Part shown: one piece after another, positions 34,681-45,165 of the stretch
Position numbering within the stretch: position 1 is the stretch's first letter
How the letters are laid out: the number at the start of each line of letters is the position of its first letter
The notes under the pieces: model-generated
The model's database searches: none
What the model saw: only the letters and a program-made list of their open reading frames with translations
Told to the model about the DNA's origin: nothing
Made by a program: the position numbers and the translations under genes
Origin: Zanthoxylum bungeanum
Lineage: Eukaryota; Streptophyta; Magnoliopsida; Sapindales; Rutaceae
Direction: 5' to 3'
NCBI GenBank assembly: GCA_019454045.1
Contig: SKCR01006555.1
Span: 23,524-87,523, forward strand
DNA length: 64,000 nt

Positions 34681-35555
34681 ATGACTGGAAAGTTAAGCAT
34701 TAGGGACATTGTCATGGGCGACAACGTCTTTAATGGCAGAAACTTTCAAAACTGGGATATGAATCTCAGAATTATTCTGGGATCCGAGAAGTTACTCTAC
34801 ACTATAGAGAGACCTCTTGGGCCTAAGCCCCGACCTGATCAGTTGCTTGAGCTAGAGCTTTGGAAGACTCATAGGGATGATAATGCGACTGCTCAATTGG
34901 TAATGCTTTCCGCTATGACTCCGTAATTCCGTCGTCAAAATAAGGGGTTGGATCCCTATGAGATGATGGCGAAGTTGCACGATCTCCACCGATCTAACTT
35001 TAGATCGCAAAGATACGAGTTGCAGAAGAAGCTCTTCCGGGCTCGCATGTCAGAGGGTACGTCTGTTGAGCACCATGTCTCAGAGATGATTGCTGACATT
35101 GAGCAACTCAGACAGCTGGGCAAAGTCTTCGAGGCTGAGACTTCAGTGGATTTGATCCTACAGTCTCTCACTGACACTTGGAGTGGGTTCATCATGAACT
35201 ACAACATGTTGAACCAAGACCAAACTCTTGGAGAGTTGATGTCCACTCTGCGTGAGGCAGAAAATGAGCTCATTAAGGGCAAGAAGCGCGAGGCGCGCTA
35301 TGCTTCAACATCTCAGACTCCGAGGGCTTGGCCCAAGGCGACTGGAGGTGTTAAGAAGAAGAAGCATAAGAAGAAGGGCAAGGCCAAATCGTCAAAGGGT
35401 TCTGGGAAACCCAAGGACAAATCCCAAGATGTATGCTTGCAGTGTGGAAAGTGGGGTCACTGGAAGCGTTACTGCCGCGAGTACAAGGTACACATAAAGG
35501 AAATCAAAGCGGGCAAGGCACCGGCTTCAGGTATGTTTGTTATAGAAATAAACAT
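34681..35555 (+). pseudogene. Copia-2 gag, one in-frame stop
   Basis: The frame starts at ATG 34681 (MTGKLSIRDIVMGDN). One TAA at 34924 interrupts it, and the same frame resumes and runs through the basic linker and the zinc knuckle CLQCGKWGHWKRYC. With a single nonsense codon it is the best-preserved Copia gag here. It would build the particle and package RNA. Confidence 0.88.
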
Positions 35556-36634
35556 GTCTACTTTTAGTTTTAAAAATTGGATTTTTGATTCTGGTTGTGG
35601 TACTCACATATGTACGGATGTGCAGGATCTGAGGATTAGCAGGAGACGGCCTCAGGAGAGATTGACTTTCGTGTTAGAAATAGGACTCGAGTTGCCGTTT
35701 TAGCCATGGGCACTTATGTTTTGGAACTGCCCTCGAGGCATGTACTTGAACTTATAAACTGTTATTTTGTACCTAGTTTGACTAGGAATATAATTTATGT
35801 ATCTATGTTAACCCAATGTGGGTATACTTTTGTATTTAGAAACACCAGGTGTTTTATGTATAAAAATGATATGGAAATTTGCACAGCTGATGTAAATAAT
35901 GGTATTTATATTTTGAATATAAATCAATCTCAAACATATAATGTAACAAACAAAAGGCTTAAAGTAAGTAACAAAGATGAAACTTATATATGGCATTATT
36001 GTCTAGGACACATAAACAAGACACGTATATCCATACTTTCGAAGAGTGGATACTTGGAGGGATTTGATCCAAATTCATATGACGTCTGCGAATCTTATTT
36101 ATTAGGCAAGATGCCTAAGTCACCTTTTAGTGGTAAAGGTGTATGTGCCACCGAACTATTAGCCCTCGTTCATAGTGACGTTTATGGGCCCATGTCTAGC
36201 CAGGCTAGAGGTGGATATAAATACTTCGTAACCTTTACGGATGATGCATCGCGCTATGATTATGTGTATCTTATGAGACAAAAGTCGGAAACTTTTGAGA
36301 AATTCAAAGAGTTTCGACACGAAGTAGAAAAACAGACCTGCAAAAGTATTAAGACATTACGATCAGACCGTGGTGGCGAATACTTGAGCAATGAGTTTCT
36401 TGATTACTTGAAAGAATATGGTATTATTTCACATTGGACTCCTCCCGGAACACCGCAATTAAACGGTGTGTCCGAACGGAGAAACCGAACTTTGTTAGAC
36501 ATGGTAAGGTCTATGATGAGTCGCACAGAGCTACCTATTTCCTTATGGGGATATGCATTGAACAATGCAATACTTATTTTGAATAAGGTTCCGTCAAAGT
36601 CTGTTCAACAGACTCCGTATGAAATATAGACAGG
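35556..36634 (+). pseudogene. Copia-2 protease and integrase, 5' part of split pol
   Basis: The protease active site FDSGCGTH is encoded in the gag frame near 35584. A frameshift near 35680 follows. The frame from 35706 carries the pre-integrase zinc finger (H..H..C..C, with one Cys changed to Tyr in CESYLLGK). Then comes the integrase core with HSDVYGP, RSDRGGEY and NGVSERRNRTLLD, i.e. the D, D and E. It ends at a TAG at 36627 (Trp codon in Copia-1), and Athila-B enters 5 bases later. Confidence 0.9.
36630..36634 (+). repeat. Target-site duplication ACAGG of Athila-B (left)
   Basis: ACAGG at 36630-36634 is repeated at 49081-49085. Copia-1 has a single ACAGG at the same codon position (ending 4020), so the empty site is visible within this window. 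Confidence 0.95.
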
Positions 36635-38695
36635 TGACCGGCGTAAACACACACGTATAACGCAAGCGCACGTATCGTTAAAGTAGTATAAAAATATCGA
36701 TCCCACGAGGACTTAATATCTAATCTATTAATTTTATGAAGTCAAATGATTACTAGTATCTAACAGGTTGTTTGATTGATTTGAAATGGTGACGATTCTA
36801 AATTTAAAAACAAGTAAATAAAATTGTTCGAAAGTAGGTTTTAAGAAAATTCAATATTAAAAACTATCTAGGGTTGTGATTTCTTCCAATATCATTTTAA
36901 AGATGAAGTGGTTATTTTATGTTTGTGTAATAAATCGGTTTACTAACTTGGAACACTAAATTATGCAAAAGCCTCAGTCGATGGTCAGACGCAAATACCC
37001 AGTTTAACCCAATTGAACCATATGTCTATGTCAACCAAATTATCTGGATTCATTAAGTTTAAGTTCCAATTATGGCTACCCCCGCCCGACAGGTATATTC
37101 CTATCCTGTAAGGAAATCTATTAAATGGTTATCTATCCTCAGGGAAGATCGTGGGCTATTAAGTCTAAGGCTGAAACCTAAAATTCCTTTGTCAAGTTTA
37201 TTTTAGATTTACCACATCAATCTTATTAGTGGCCAATTAACAAGACGCATTAAGCTTAAGACTTAATAAGTAAACCTTTAAATTACCCAAACTATAATTT
37301 AACCCCTTATAAACCGATGATATTGGATTTCATCACAACCCCAGATAACTGGCTTAGTTACGACACATATTTACGGGTAGTAAAAAAAACTTAAATAAAA
37401 TAAAAGACATAAAGTAAAATACTGAAAATTAAATACTGAAAATTAAATGCTGAAAAGTAAATGCTGAAAGTAAATGCTGAAATTAAATACTGAAAATTAA
37501 ATGCTGAAAAGTAATGCTGAAAGTAAATTGCTAAAAAGTAAATTGCTGAAAAGTAAATTGCTGAAAAGTAAATAAAGTAAAATTACAATAAAAGAAAATG
37601 TTGAGGTAAAAGGATCCACTTTTATTACTTCTATTTTAGATATCTCCCTTAATATAATATATTAACTTTGCATATATTACCAACCAGCCATATAGGCGGT
37701 ATCCAGATTAAGTCAAATTAATAATAATTACCAACCGACCAATATGGCGGTATCCTCGTTAAGTCAGGTTTTAACTAGTTTATATATTATAATTAAGGAG
37801 ATTAATCTAAATATTAGTAATAAAAGTTTTACCTTTTACCCCAGCAAGGGGAGTTACCTCCTCATTACTGAAAGAAAAGAAAAACTGAATTAAAGAAAGA
37901 AAAGTACTGTGCGTAAAAGTAAATTGCGGAAAGTAAAAACTGAAAAGTAAAGAAAAGAAAGTGCGAAAGCGGAATTAATTGCTGAAAGCTGTAAATAAAT
38001 AAACAAGATACAATCTTCTTAGTATTCTTAAGGAATTCCTTAGAAGAAAGTATGAATTTACAAATGAAATGGCTTGGTATTTATAGGCAAAATTTTACCT
38101 CCATCAAATCATCCACCAAATCAATTATTAATTGCTCCACTAATTGCTCCACCAATCCATTATTAATTGTTCCACTAATTGGTTATCATGTTTGGTGGTG
38201 ATTTGATAATTTTTATTATTTATTAATTTATTTATTTTTTGCTTTGAAAATGATTGAAAATGACTTTAATAATTACACACAACACACTTCTGGATAGTTC
38301 ATCAATTTCGGGCATGAAATCTTCAGAATTCGAAATTATTTCGTCTTCAAAGTTGTAGACCTTTGAGTCTTCTTTAATCTGGAACTTGCATCAGCTCAAT
38401 CCAATATCGGAGTAAACAGTTATGCCCAAAATACGACAGATGCGAAAACTGGAATTTCCAAAACTGCACTTCGTTAAAACGCCCTTTCAAGTTTCCAATC
38501 TCCAAAATTAATATGTCAAGTCCAATTTTTGCCCTTATTTGACCCACATTTCGTCCTAAAGGATTTCATTATGTCCCAATATTATTTTATCTACAAAATA
38601 AACTAAAACACATCAAAACGTTCATCAAACCCGAGAAACTAAACAAAATATTAAGTAAAAGGGGCGGTAAATATTGATATATTTTCCGCTCATCA
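36635..38695 (-). repeat. 3' LTR of Athila-B
   Basis: On the minus strand it starts TGATGAGCGG at 38695, after the polypurine tract, and ends CCGGTCA at 36635. It contains a run of degenerate CTGAAAAGTAAATG-type units (about 37420-37580) and two GGCGGTATCC blocks (37690-37760). It differs from the 5' LTR mainly by single-base indels in homopolymers. Confidence 0.93.
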
Positions 38696-38707
38696 CACCC
38701 CCAAACC
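38696..38707 (-). promoter_or_regulatory. Polypurine tract of Athila-B
   Basis: On the minus strand GGTTTGGGGGTG directly precedes TGATGAGCGG. Confidence 0.88.
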
Positions 38708-40031
38708 TAACATTTTGCTAGTCCTCGAGCAAAACAACAAAATAAAATACAAGAAACAATTAAAATTAAACTAAGCCACTTTCGTAGGGATCACGGTTGC
38801 ATTTAGCATATGCAACAAGCCTTTAAACCCCTAGGTGTCCCTAGTGGACGAGTTATAGTCTCGTGAGGGCTTACAGCAACGATACCCACAAACGTTTTAC
38901 AAAAGTAAAAAGATAATAAAACTAATGCACACAAAAGCAAAAAGACAAGAGAAAATAGAATAAAGAAGTTAGTGACTAATCAGGTTAAACTTCTACTCCA
39001 AGTCAATAGTTGTTTTGTTTCATTCTAAATTACAGAATAAGTAAATTCTCCGATTATTTTTACCATTCTTCATATACACAGCCAACAAAATATTAAACAA
39101 CTCATTTTTGCCCACAACAATCATAAGTGCAGTTGATAAGAGAGTAATATTTTTGTCCTAAAGTTCTATCAGATTTAACACCTTTTGGTAGCAATAGAAT
39201 AAATTTTCTCATTTTTCTGATTTTTTCTTTGATTTTTTCTTTTTTCTATTTTTTATTTATATACAATATCTTCCATCTATGTAGCGAGTGTTGGGTCGAT
39301 GGCTCCCAAACCAGTTGGTTTTAGGGCACCAGGTGTTAAGACACCCCTACGGACATAATTACTCAGACTTCAGATATATATATTTTTGCAGCATCTTTGA
39401 TCCATGTAGCGAGCTTTGGGCCAATGACTCCCAAACCAGTTGGTTTTAGGGCACTAGGTGTCAAAACACCCTTACAGACTTAATAACTCGGATCTCGGAC
39501 GTTTTTTTTTTTTTACTCCATTACTTTTTGAGATGCTTCCTCCAATTAAACTAGAGCACTGGATATTACAAACTTTTCAATTTTAGCTCATGTCCGTATG
39601 TTACCATGTATGTTGATAATATCTGTCAACTGAGCATATGAAGATTCATTTTAGTCAATTTTATGGAGAATTTACAAATTAAATAATTCAAAAGGAAATA
39701 AACAAAAATTAACTTGTTTCGAATTAGGTTTGAGATACGTCTCAGGAGTGGAAACTCCTTACTCAGCTATCTTTTACCAATTTCACCTTTTTAGTCAAAA
39801 ATAAAAACACAAAAATGTAAAATATTTTTGTAATTTTTGAAAATTTTTCAATTTTTTTTTGTATTTTTCGAAGAATTTTGGACTAAAAATAAAACAACAC
39901 ACAACTAAAAACAAGGTATTGATCAATTAATTTCCTCCCCCAAACCTAAATGAGACATTGTCCCCAATGTCTTAAACAGTAGAAGAAGAGTTTAGAAGAT
40001 AGTACCTGGTTAGCTGAAATTCTACAGGAAT
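38708..40031 (-). other. Untranslated tail of Athila-B
   Basis: No gene is seen. It mirrors the Athila-A tail: T/A-rich tracts (39230-39260, 39505-39515), the tandem duplication anchored on GTAGCGAG at 39281 and 39406 (period 125), and the GGGACAATGTC...GGTTTGGGG stretch near 39940-39965. Confidence 0.78.
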
Positions 40032-40685
40032 TTAAAGGTTAAGATCCAGATTAACCCGACGCCTCTTACCACGATCGTCCCCAGACCAATTTATCTTTGA
40101 AATGATAGGGTCAACTTGTGGTTCATAAGCTAAGAGTTGGTCAATTAGATCCGGAGCAGTTCTGGCAGTAAAGAGGAGTTCTTTTAAAGGTTTTGATATG
40201 AACCCATTTCTCCGGGCATCATCAAGAAACACACAAAGAAAATCATAAAATCCATCAACGTTGTACAGCCCAATTGGTTTCTGGTGTATGTTCAGGTTCG
40301 CCCAAGATAGTACAATAAATATTTCCTCCAATGTACCCAAGCCACCTGGCAAAGCAATAAAAGCATCAGCACGGTTAATCATTTCTACCAATCGTTCAGA
40401 CATACCTGGCACGATTAATTCCTCTCCGTTTGATGGTTCAATAAGATTTGCCTCTGCCAAGGGTTTTGGGATGATTCCCAAAATGTGACTGCCTCCTTCC
40501 TGTGCAGCCTTTGAAACGATCCCCATAAGTCCAAGATTTCCTCCGCCATATATTAAGTGCATATTCTTTGTAGTTAAGACTCGACCCAATTCCTGTGCTG
40601 CTTCTATGTATTGTGGTTTAGTACCAACACTACTACCGCAAAACACACAAATATTTTCAACTCGTCTTCTTGAAGTGGCTTCCAT
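40032..40685 (-). CDS. LOG-type cytokinin riboside 5'-monophosphate phosphoribohydrolase carried by Athila-B
   Basis: The protein is 217 residues, full length for LOG, and intronless. In order: VFCGSS at 14-19, YGGGNLGLMG at 46-55, SERLVEM at 96-102 (R98) and PGGLGTLEE at 113-121 (E121). The last is the PGGxGTxxE signature whose Glu, with the upstream Arg, is catalytic in LOG enzymes. The wording MSERL...ADAFIALPGGLGTLEEIF and the basic C-terminus ending NLDLNL resemble the rice LOGL9/10-like subgroup, as I recall it. Family knowledge: it releases free cytokinin in the cytosol or nucleus. It lies downstream of pol in the sense direction, so a spliced or readthrough element RNA would express it. 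Activity is inferred, not shown. Confidence 0.93.
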   Translation of the reverse strand: MEATSRRRVENICVFCGSSVGTKPQYIEAAQELGRVLTTKNMHLIYGGGNLGLMGIVSKAAQEGGSHILGIIPKPLAEANLIEPSNGEELIVPGMSERLVEMINRADAFIALPGGLGTLEEIFIVLSWANLNIHQKPIGLYNVDGFYDFLCVFLDDARRNGFISKPLKELLFTARTAPDLIDQLLAYEPQVDPIISKINWSGDDRGKRRRVNLDLNL

Positions 40686-40951
40686 GTTTTTATGTATTTC
40701 TTTCTCAAATCAGGATGCCTTCAAAAGTGCATTGACGAGCTGAATTTATAGTACCTGAAAAGGGTGAGTAAAAATAGCACAAGTATCTTCCAAAGGACGA
40801 TTAGTAATAAAATAGTAAAATAGATCGTGATATGGTCAAAAAGGTCTGGATCCTGTCGGAGAAAATAAAAGAAAACAACAAAACAAATCAAAATTATTAG
40901 GAAAAGACAAAGAGATATAATATGTACAAGAATTTACAGCTTGATTAACGT
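40686..40951 (-). promoter_or_regulatory. Spacer with splice-acceptor-like sites before Athila-B LOG
   Basis: On the minus strand there are pyrimidine tracts ending in AG: TTTTATTTTCTCCGACAG near 40868-40851 and ACCCTTTTCAG ending at 40755. TATAAAT lies at 40750-40744, 59 bases before the LOG ATG. A tiny upstream frame (ATG CAC TTT TGA) lies between the TATA-like word and the LOG start. Athila-A conserves the tracts and the TATAAAT but not the small upstream ATG. Confidence 0.5.
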
Positions 40952-41500
40952 CTATGCGTCAGGGACAAGTTTCCCATCCAATTTTCTTATAAATTGGCAA
41001 ACAGGGTCTTTTTGAGTCAGATTCCCAAGACTTAAATGTTGTCTTTCTTTTTGAAATTGTGTATGTAATCTGCGAAAGGCTATGTGAACATATCCACTGG
41101 GATGCGTCTCAAGAGTCGAAGATATATCATCTAAAGACTCCTTACTCAAGCCATCCCTAATGAATTTAATTTTGTCTTCACGATTATCAGACACCATTCC
41201 TAAAGAACGACAACGAGTATTGCAATTCCAACGTGCACATTTGTAACAAACACCCATTTGCTTAGCTCTTCGTTTCTTTGCATAGGTGCTTCTTCCAAAA
41301 CCAGGCAGATGTGAAATAAAAGAGTCTGAAGACTCACCTGCCAATCGGACTCGTGCTTCAATTACCCAACGAATGTCATTGGGAACACCATGGATCGTCA
41401 GTAACCTCATCCGTTCCAAGCGAGCTTTGTAAACTTTCATTAGAGATTTTTTAGGGAGATAAGGAAATTGCTTGTGAAGATTTGCGAGAGCTTCTTCCAT
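40952..41500 (-). CDS. Athila-B extra ORF 1: Cys4 cluster protein of unknown function
   Basis: The protein is 182 residues from the ATG at 41500 (MEEALANLHK). An upstream in-frame ATG at 41533 would lie 5' of a splice-acceptor-like TTTTTGCAG ending at 41517, so I prefer the later start. The N-terminal half is basic and probably helical. STYAKKRRAKQ is a candidate nuclear localisation signal (about residues 71-81). C85, C88, C93 and C97 form a C-x2-C-x4-C-x3-C cluster that may bind a metal. The C-terminus ends QFIRKLDGKL. No signal peptide, membrane span or retroviral domain is seen. I do not recognise the family. Confidence 0.8.
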   Translation of the reverse strand: MEEALANLHKQFPYLPKKSLMKVYKARLERMRLLTIHGVPNDIRWVIEARVRLAGESSDSFISHLPGFGRSTYAKKRRAKQMGVCYKCARWNCNTRCRSLGMVSDNREDKIKFIRDGLSKESLDDISSTLETHPSGYVHIAFRRLHTQFQKERQHLSLGNLTQKDPVCQFIRKLDGKLVPDA

Positions 41501-41575
41501 CTTGAAATGACTTAATCTGCAAAAACTAAACACACAAAATTAAATCACACCAAATCACAATATATACAATATTGC

Positions 41576-41620
41576 ATGGGTTGCCTCCCTGCGAGCGCTA
41601 AGTTTAATCGTCGTCAGCTA
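41576..41620 (-). other. Conserved post-pol motif of Athila-B
   Basis: On the minus strand GACGATTAAACTTAGCGCT and then GGGAGGCAACCCATG lie just after the integrase stop, as in Athila-A at 27321. Confidence 0.7.
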
Positions 41621-41639
41621 CACGTGGCTGCTCGAACGT

Positions 41640-42990
41640 TTATGCTGGATCTGAAAATGTGACACTTTCTTTTTGTCGCTCAAATGATTCTCCCCAGTAG
41701 TGCTTGACACGCTGACTGTTAACTTTGAATGTGTTGTTGGTATTGGGATCCAGTAACTCAACAGCTCCATATGGTAAAACCTGAGTGATCACAAATGGTC
41801 CAGACCACCTAGATTTCAACTTTCCAAGGAAAAAGTTTCAACCTCGAGTTGTACAACAACACCTGCTGCCTTGGTTCCAACTGTCTGTGCACTATTTTTC
41901 GGTCATGCCATTTTTTGTCTTTTCCTTGTATAATCTGGCATTCTCATAAGCCTGTAGGCGAAATTCCTCCAATTCATTGAGTTGGTGAAGTCTTTTCTCT
42001 CCTGCAGCTTGTGAATCAAGATTCAGCTTCTTCAGTGCCCAGTACGCCTTGTGTTCAAGCTCAACTGGCAGATGGCATGCTTTCCCAAACACCAATCGAT
42101 ATGGGGACATACCAATAGGTGTCTTGTAAGCTGTACGGTAGGCCCATAATGCGTCATCCAGTTTTGTAGACCAGTCCCTCCTTGTTGATCCAACGGTCCT
42201 TTCTAGGATTCTCTTGATCTCCCTGTTTGAAACCTCAACCTGTCCATTTGACTGTGGATGGTAAGCAGTGGCAACCTTTTGAGTAACTCCGTATTTGGAT
42301 AGGAGTGAATCGAAGTATCTGTTGCAGAAATGTGAGCCACCATCGCTAATGATTACTCGAGGTGTTCCGAACCGAGTGAAAATGTTCTTTTTCAGGAATT
42401 TGATCACCACTTTTGAATCATTGGATGGTAGTATAATTGCTTCAACCCATTTGGAGACGTAGTCTACAGCAACCAGGATGTACAGGTTTCCAATGATGGA
42501 ACAAAGGGTCCCATGAAATCAATACCCCACACATCGAATATCTCTACTTCCAGAATGTTTTGCAATGGTCCTTCATTTCTCCTGGAAATATTCCCCGTTC
42601 TCTGGCACCTGTCACATTGAAAAGCAAAAAGATAAGCATCTTTAAAAAGAGTCGGCCAGAACAAACCTGATTGAAGGACTTTGGCTGCTGTTTTGTTCCC
42701 ACTGAAGTGTCCGCCATATGGTGATGAATGACAGTGCTGCAAAACACTGTTGACCTCCTCATGTGGAACACATCGTCTCAATAATTGATCAGCACAGCAT
42801 TTAAACAGGTACGGTTCATCCCAGACATAGTGCTTGACTTCTTTGAAGAACTTCTTCCATTGCTGAGTTGTCCATTCCAACGGCCATTTTCCTGACACAA
42901 TGTAGTTGACATAGTCAGTATACCAAGGGACTTCCTGTTGTTTCATGGAAAACAGCTGTTCATCTGGAAAAGTTTCTTTGATTGATAATT
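41640..42990 (-). pseudogene. Athila-B integrase, frameshifted
   Basis: Frame 43075-42464 includes the HHCC zinc-binding domain ([12 protein letters not shown]... [16 protein letters not shown]) and the first part of the core (WGIDFMGPF, with the first catalytic Asp). A 1-base shift near 42480 follows. Frame 42410-41892 continues with [13 protein letters not shown] and [16 protein letters not shown], giving the second Asp and the Glu. A second shift near 41890 precedes the C-terminal tail ending at 41640. Confidence 0.88.
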
Positions 42991-44203
42991 CTTTGCCAGC
43001 TGTTTCTCCATTCTCGAGCCTTGATAAGTGATCTGCCACCTGGTTTTCTGTCCCTTTACCATCTCGAATCTCCACGTCAAATTCTTGCAGAAGAAGTATC
43101 CAACGGATTAATCTGGGTTTGGCATCTTTCTTGTGTCAGATATTTGATTGCTGAATGATCTGTGTAGACCACTACTTTGGGACCCAGCAGATAGGAGCGG
43201 AATTTGTCAAAAGCATACACAACTGCGAGCAACTCCTTTTCAGTGGTTGTGTAGTTGAGTTGAGCTTCATTTAAAGTTCTGCTGGAGTAGTAAATGGTGT
43301 GAAAAATCTTTGCTTTGCGTTGTCCCAAAACTGCACCTACAGCAAAATCACTAGCATCGCACATCACTTCAAATGGAAGGGTCCAGTCTGGTGCTACAAT
43401 GATGGGGGCAGAGACCAGCTTCTGTTTTAAGATCTCGAAAGCTTCCTGGCATTCTTTGGTGAAGTTGAAAGGCACATCCTTTTCCAGAAGATTGCAAAGA
43501 GGTTTAGCAATCTTGGAAAAGTCTTTGATAAATCTCCTATAAAAACCTGCATGTCCGAAAACTCTCTGAATCCCTTTGACAGATGTTGGTGGAGGTAGTT
43601 TTTTAATTGTTTCAATCTTTGCTTTGTCTACCTCGATTCCCTTTTGTGAGATCCGGTGTCCAAGAACAATGCCTTCATGTACCATGAAATGGCATTTCTC
43701 CCAATTGGGTACCAGGTTTGTATCTTCGCACCTTTGTAATACATGTTCCAAATTTTGCAAGCAATGGTCAAAAGAATCTCCAAACACAGAAAAGTCATCC
43801 ATGAATACCTTCATACTTTGCTCCAGCATGTCTGAGAAAATAGCCATCATGCAACGCTGAAAAGTGGCGGGGGCATTAGATAATCCAAATGGCATCATGC
43901 GGAAAGAAAAAGTACCATAGGGACATGTAAATATGGTTTTCTCCTGATCTTCTGGGGCAATAGCAATCTGATTGTACCCTGAATATCCGTCAGAAAGCAA
44001 TAGAACTCATGTCCCGCCAGTCTGTCTAACATCTGATCAATGAATGGTAGCGGAAAATGGTCATTTCTCGTGACTTTATTCAGCTTTCTGTAGTCCATAC
44101 ATACTCTCCATCCAGTCACTGTTCTTGTTGGAATCAGCTCGTTCTTTTCATTGGTGACCACAGTAATTCCTCCTTTCTTTGGCACACACTGCATAGGACT
44201 CAC
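42991..44203 (-). pseudogene. Athila-B reverse transcriptase and RNase H, frameshifted
   Basis: RT starts in frame 44203-43895 (MQCVPKKGG, VCMDYRKLNKVTRNDHFPLP). A 1-base shift near 43990 leads to frame 44000-43077. That frame holds PFGLSNAPATFQ, the catalytic FMDDFSVFG near 43800, the RT thumb and then RNase H ([40 protein letters not shown]). The frame breaks again near 43110 just before the RNase H end. Apart from the shifts the residues look functional. Confidence 0.9.
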
Positions 44204-45165
44204 CCAAGTGAGATGGGGTAACTATCTGAGATGGGGTAAATGATGCCAGCATCCAACCATTTGATGATTTCTTTCTTCACAACTTCCTTCATGATTGGAT
44301 TGAGTCTTCGTTGATGCTCCACTGTGGGTTTGTACTCATCATTCATCAGAATCTTATGCATGCAAAATGATGGGCTAATGCCTCGAATGTCTGCTATAGT
44401 CCAGCCAATGGCTCTTTTGTGCTCTCGTAACACTCTCAGTAGCTTTTCTTCCTGCTCCAATGTTAGTGAAGAAGAAATAATAACAGGTAATTTAGAAGAG
44501 TTTCCAAGAAATGCATACCTGAGATGGTTCAGAAGTAACTTTAGTTCCAGCTGCGGTGGTTCTTCAATCGAAGGCTTTATTCGATTTTTCTTTGGAAGTT
44601 CCAAGCTTTCAACTGGTGGTATTGCTTTGAATCGGAATGGTTTGTCAATGTAGTTGATACATTCCAGGATTTCAGCATCTAGCTCAATGTTAGTCATGTT
44701 GGTGATGCAAGCTTCAAGTGTATCCGTGGGATTTGACTCAGTATTCTGAACAATACTATCAACAACATCAATTCTGATGCATTCTTCTTCTTCCTTTTCA
44801 TCGCTCAGGAATTTCATGGCATTGAAAACATTAAATGTCACTTCTTGGTCCTGCACTTTCATGGTTAGTTCTCCTTTTTGCACATCAATCACAGTTTTAC
44901 CTGTAGCCAAAAATGGTCTCCAAGAATGATAGGTACTTCTTTGTCTTCTTCTTCCATGTCAAGGATGATGAAGTCTGCTGGAAGGATGAGTTTGTCAACT
45001 TTGACAAGCACATTTTCAACGACTCCTCTTGGAAATGCGAGCGATCGATCAGCAAGTTGCAAAGATACCGAGGTAGGCATTGCTTCTCCAATTTGCAGTT
45101 TCCTGTAAATAGAAAAAAGGCATTAAATTAACACTGGCACCTAAATCACATAAAGCCTTACCGAT
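44200..45165 (-). pseudogene. Athila-B protease and protease-RT linker, frameshifted
   Basis: The protease box KALCDLGASVNLM is encoded around 45160-45120. One extra base in a T-run near 45110 shifts the frame to 45080-44889 (VDKLILPADFIILDM). Another near 44910 shifts it to 44910-44200, which carries the long linker and the RT N-terminal region (HKRAIGWTIADIRGISPSFC). Each break is a single-base change. Confidence 0.85.

Noticed and set aside
40032..40685. LOG as an ordinary host gene that happens to lie here
   Set aside because: It lies between integrase and the polypurine tract of an element with two LTRs and a target duplication, in sense, without introns, and recurs in the same place in Athila-A.
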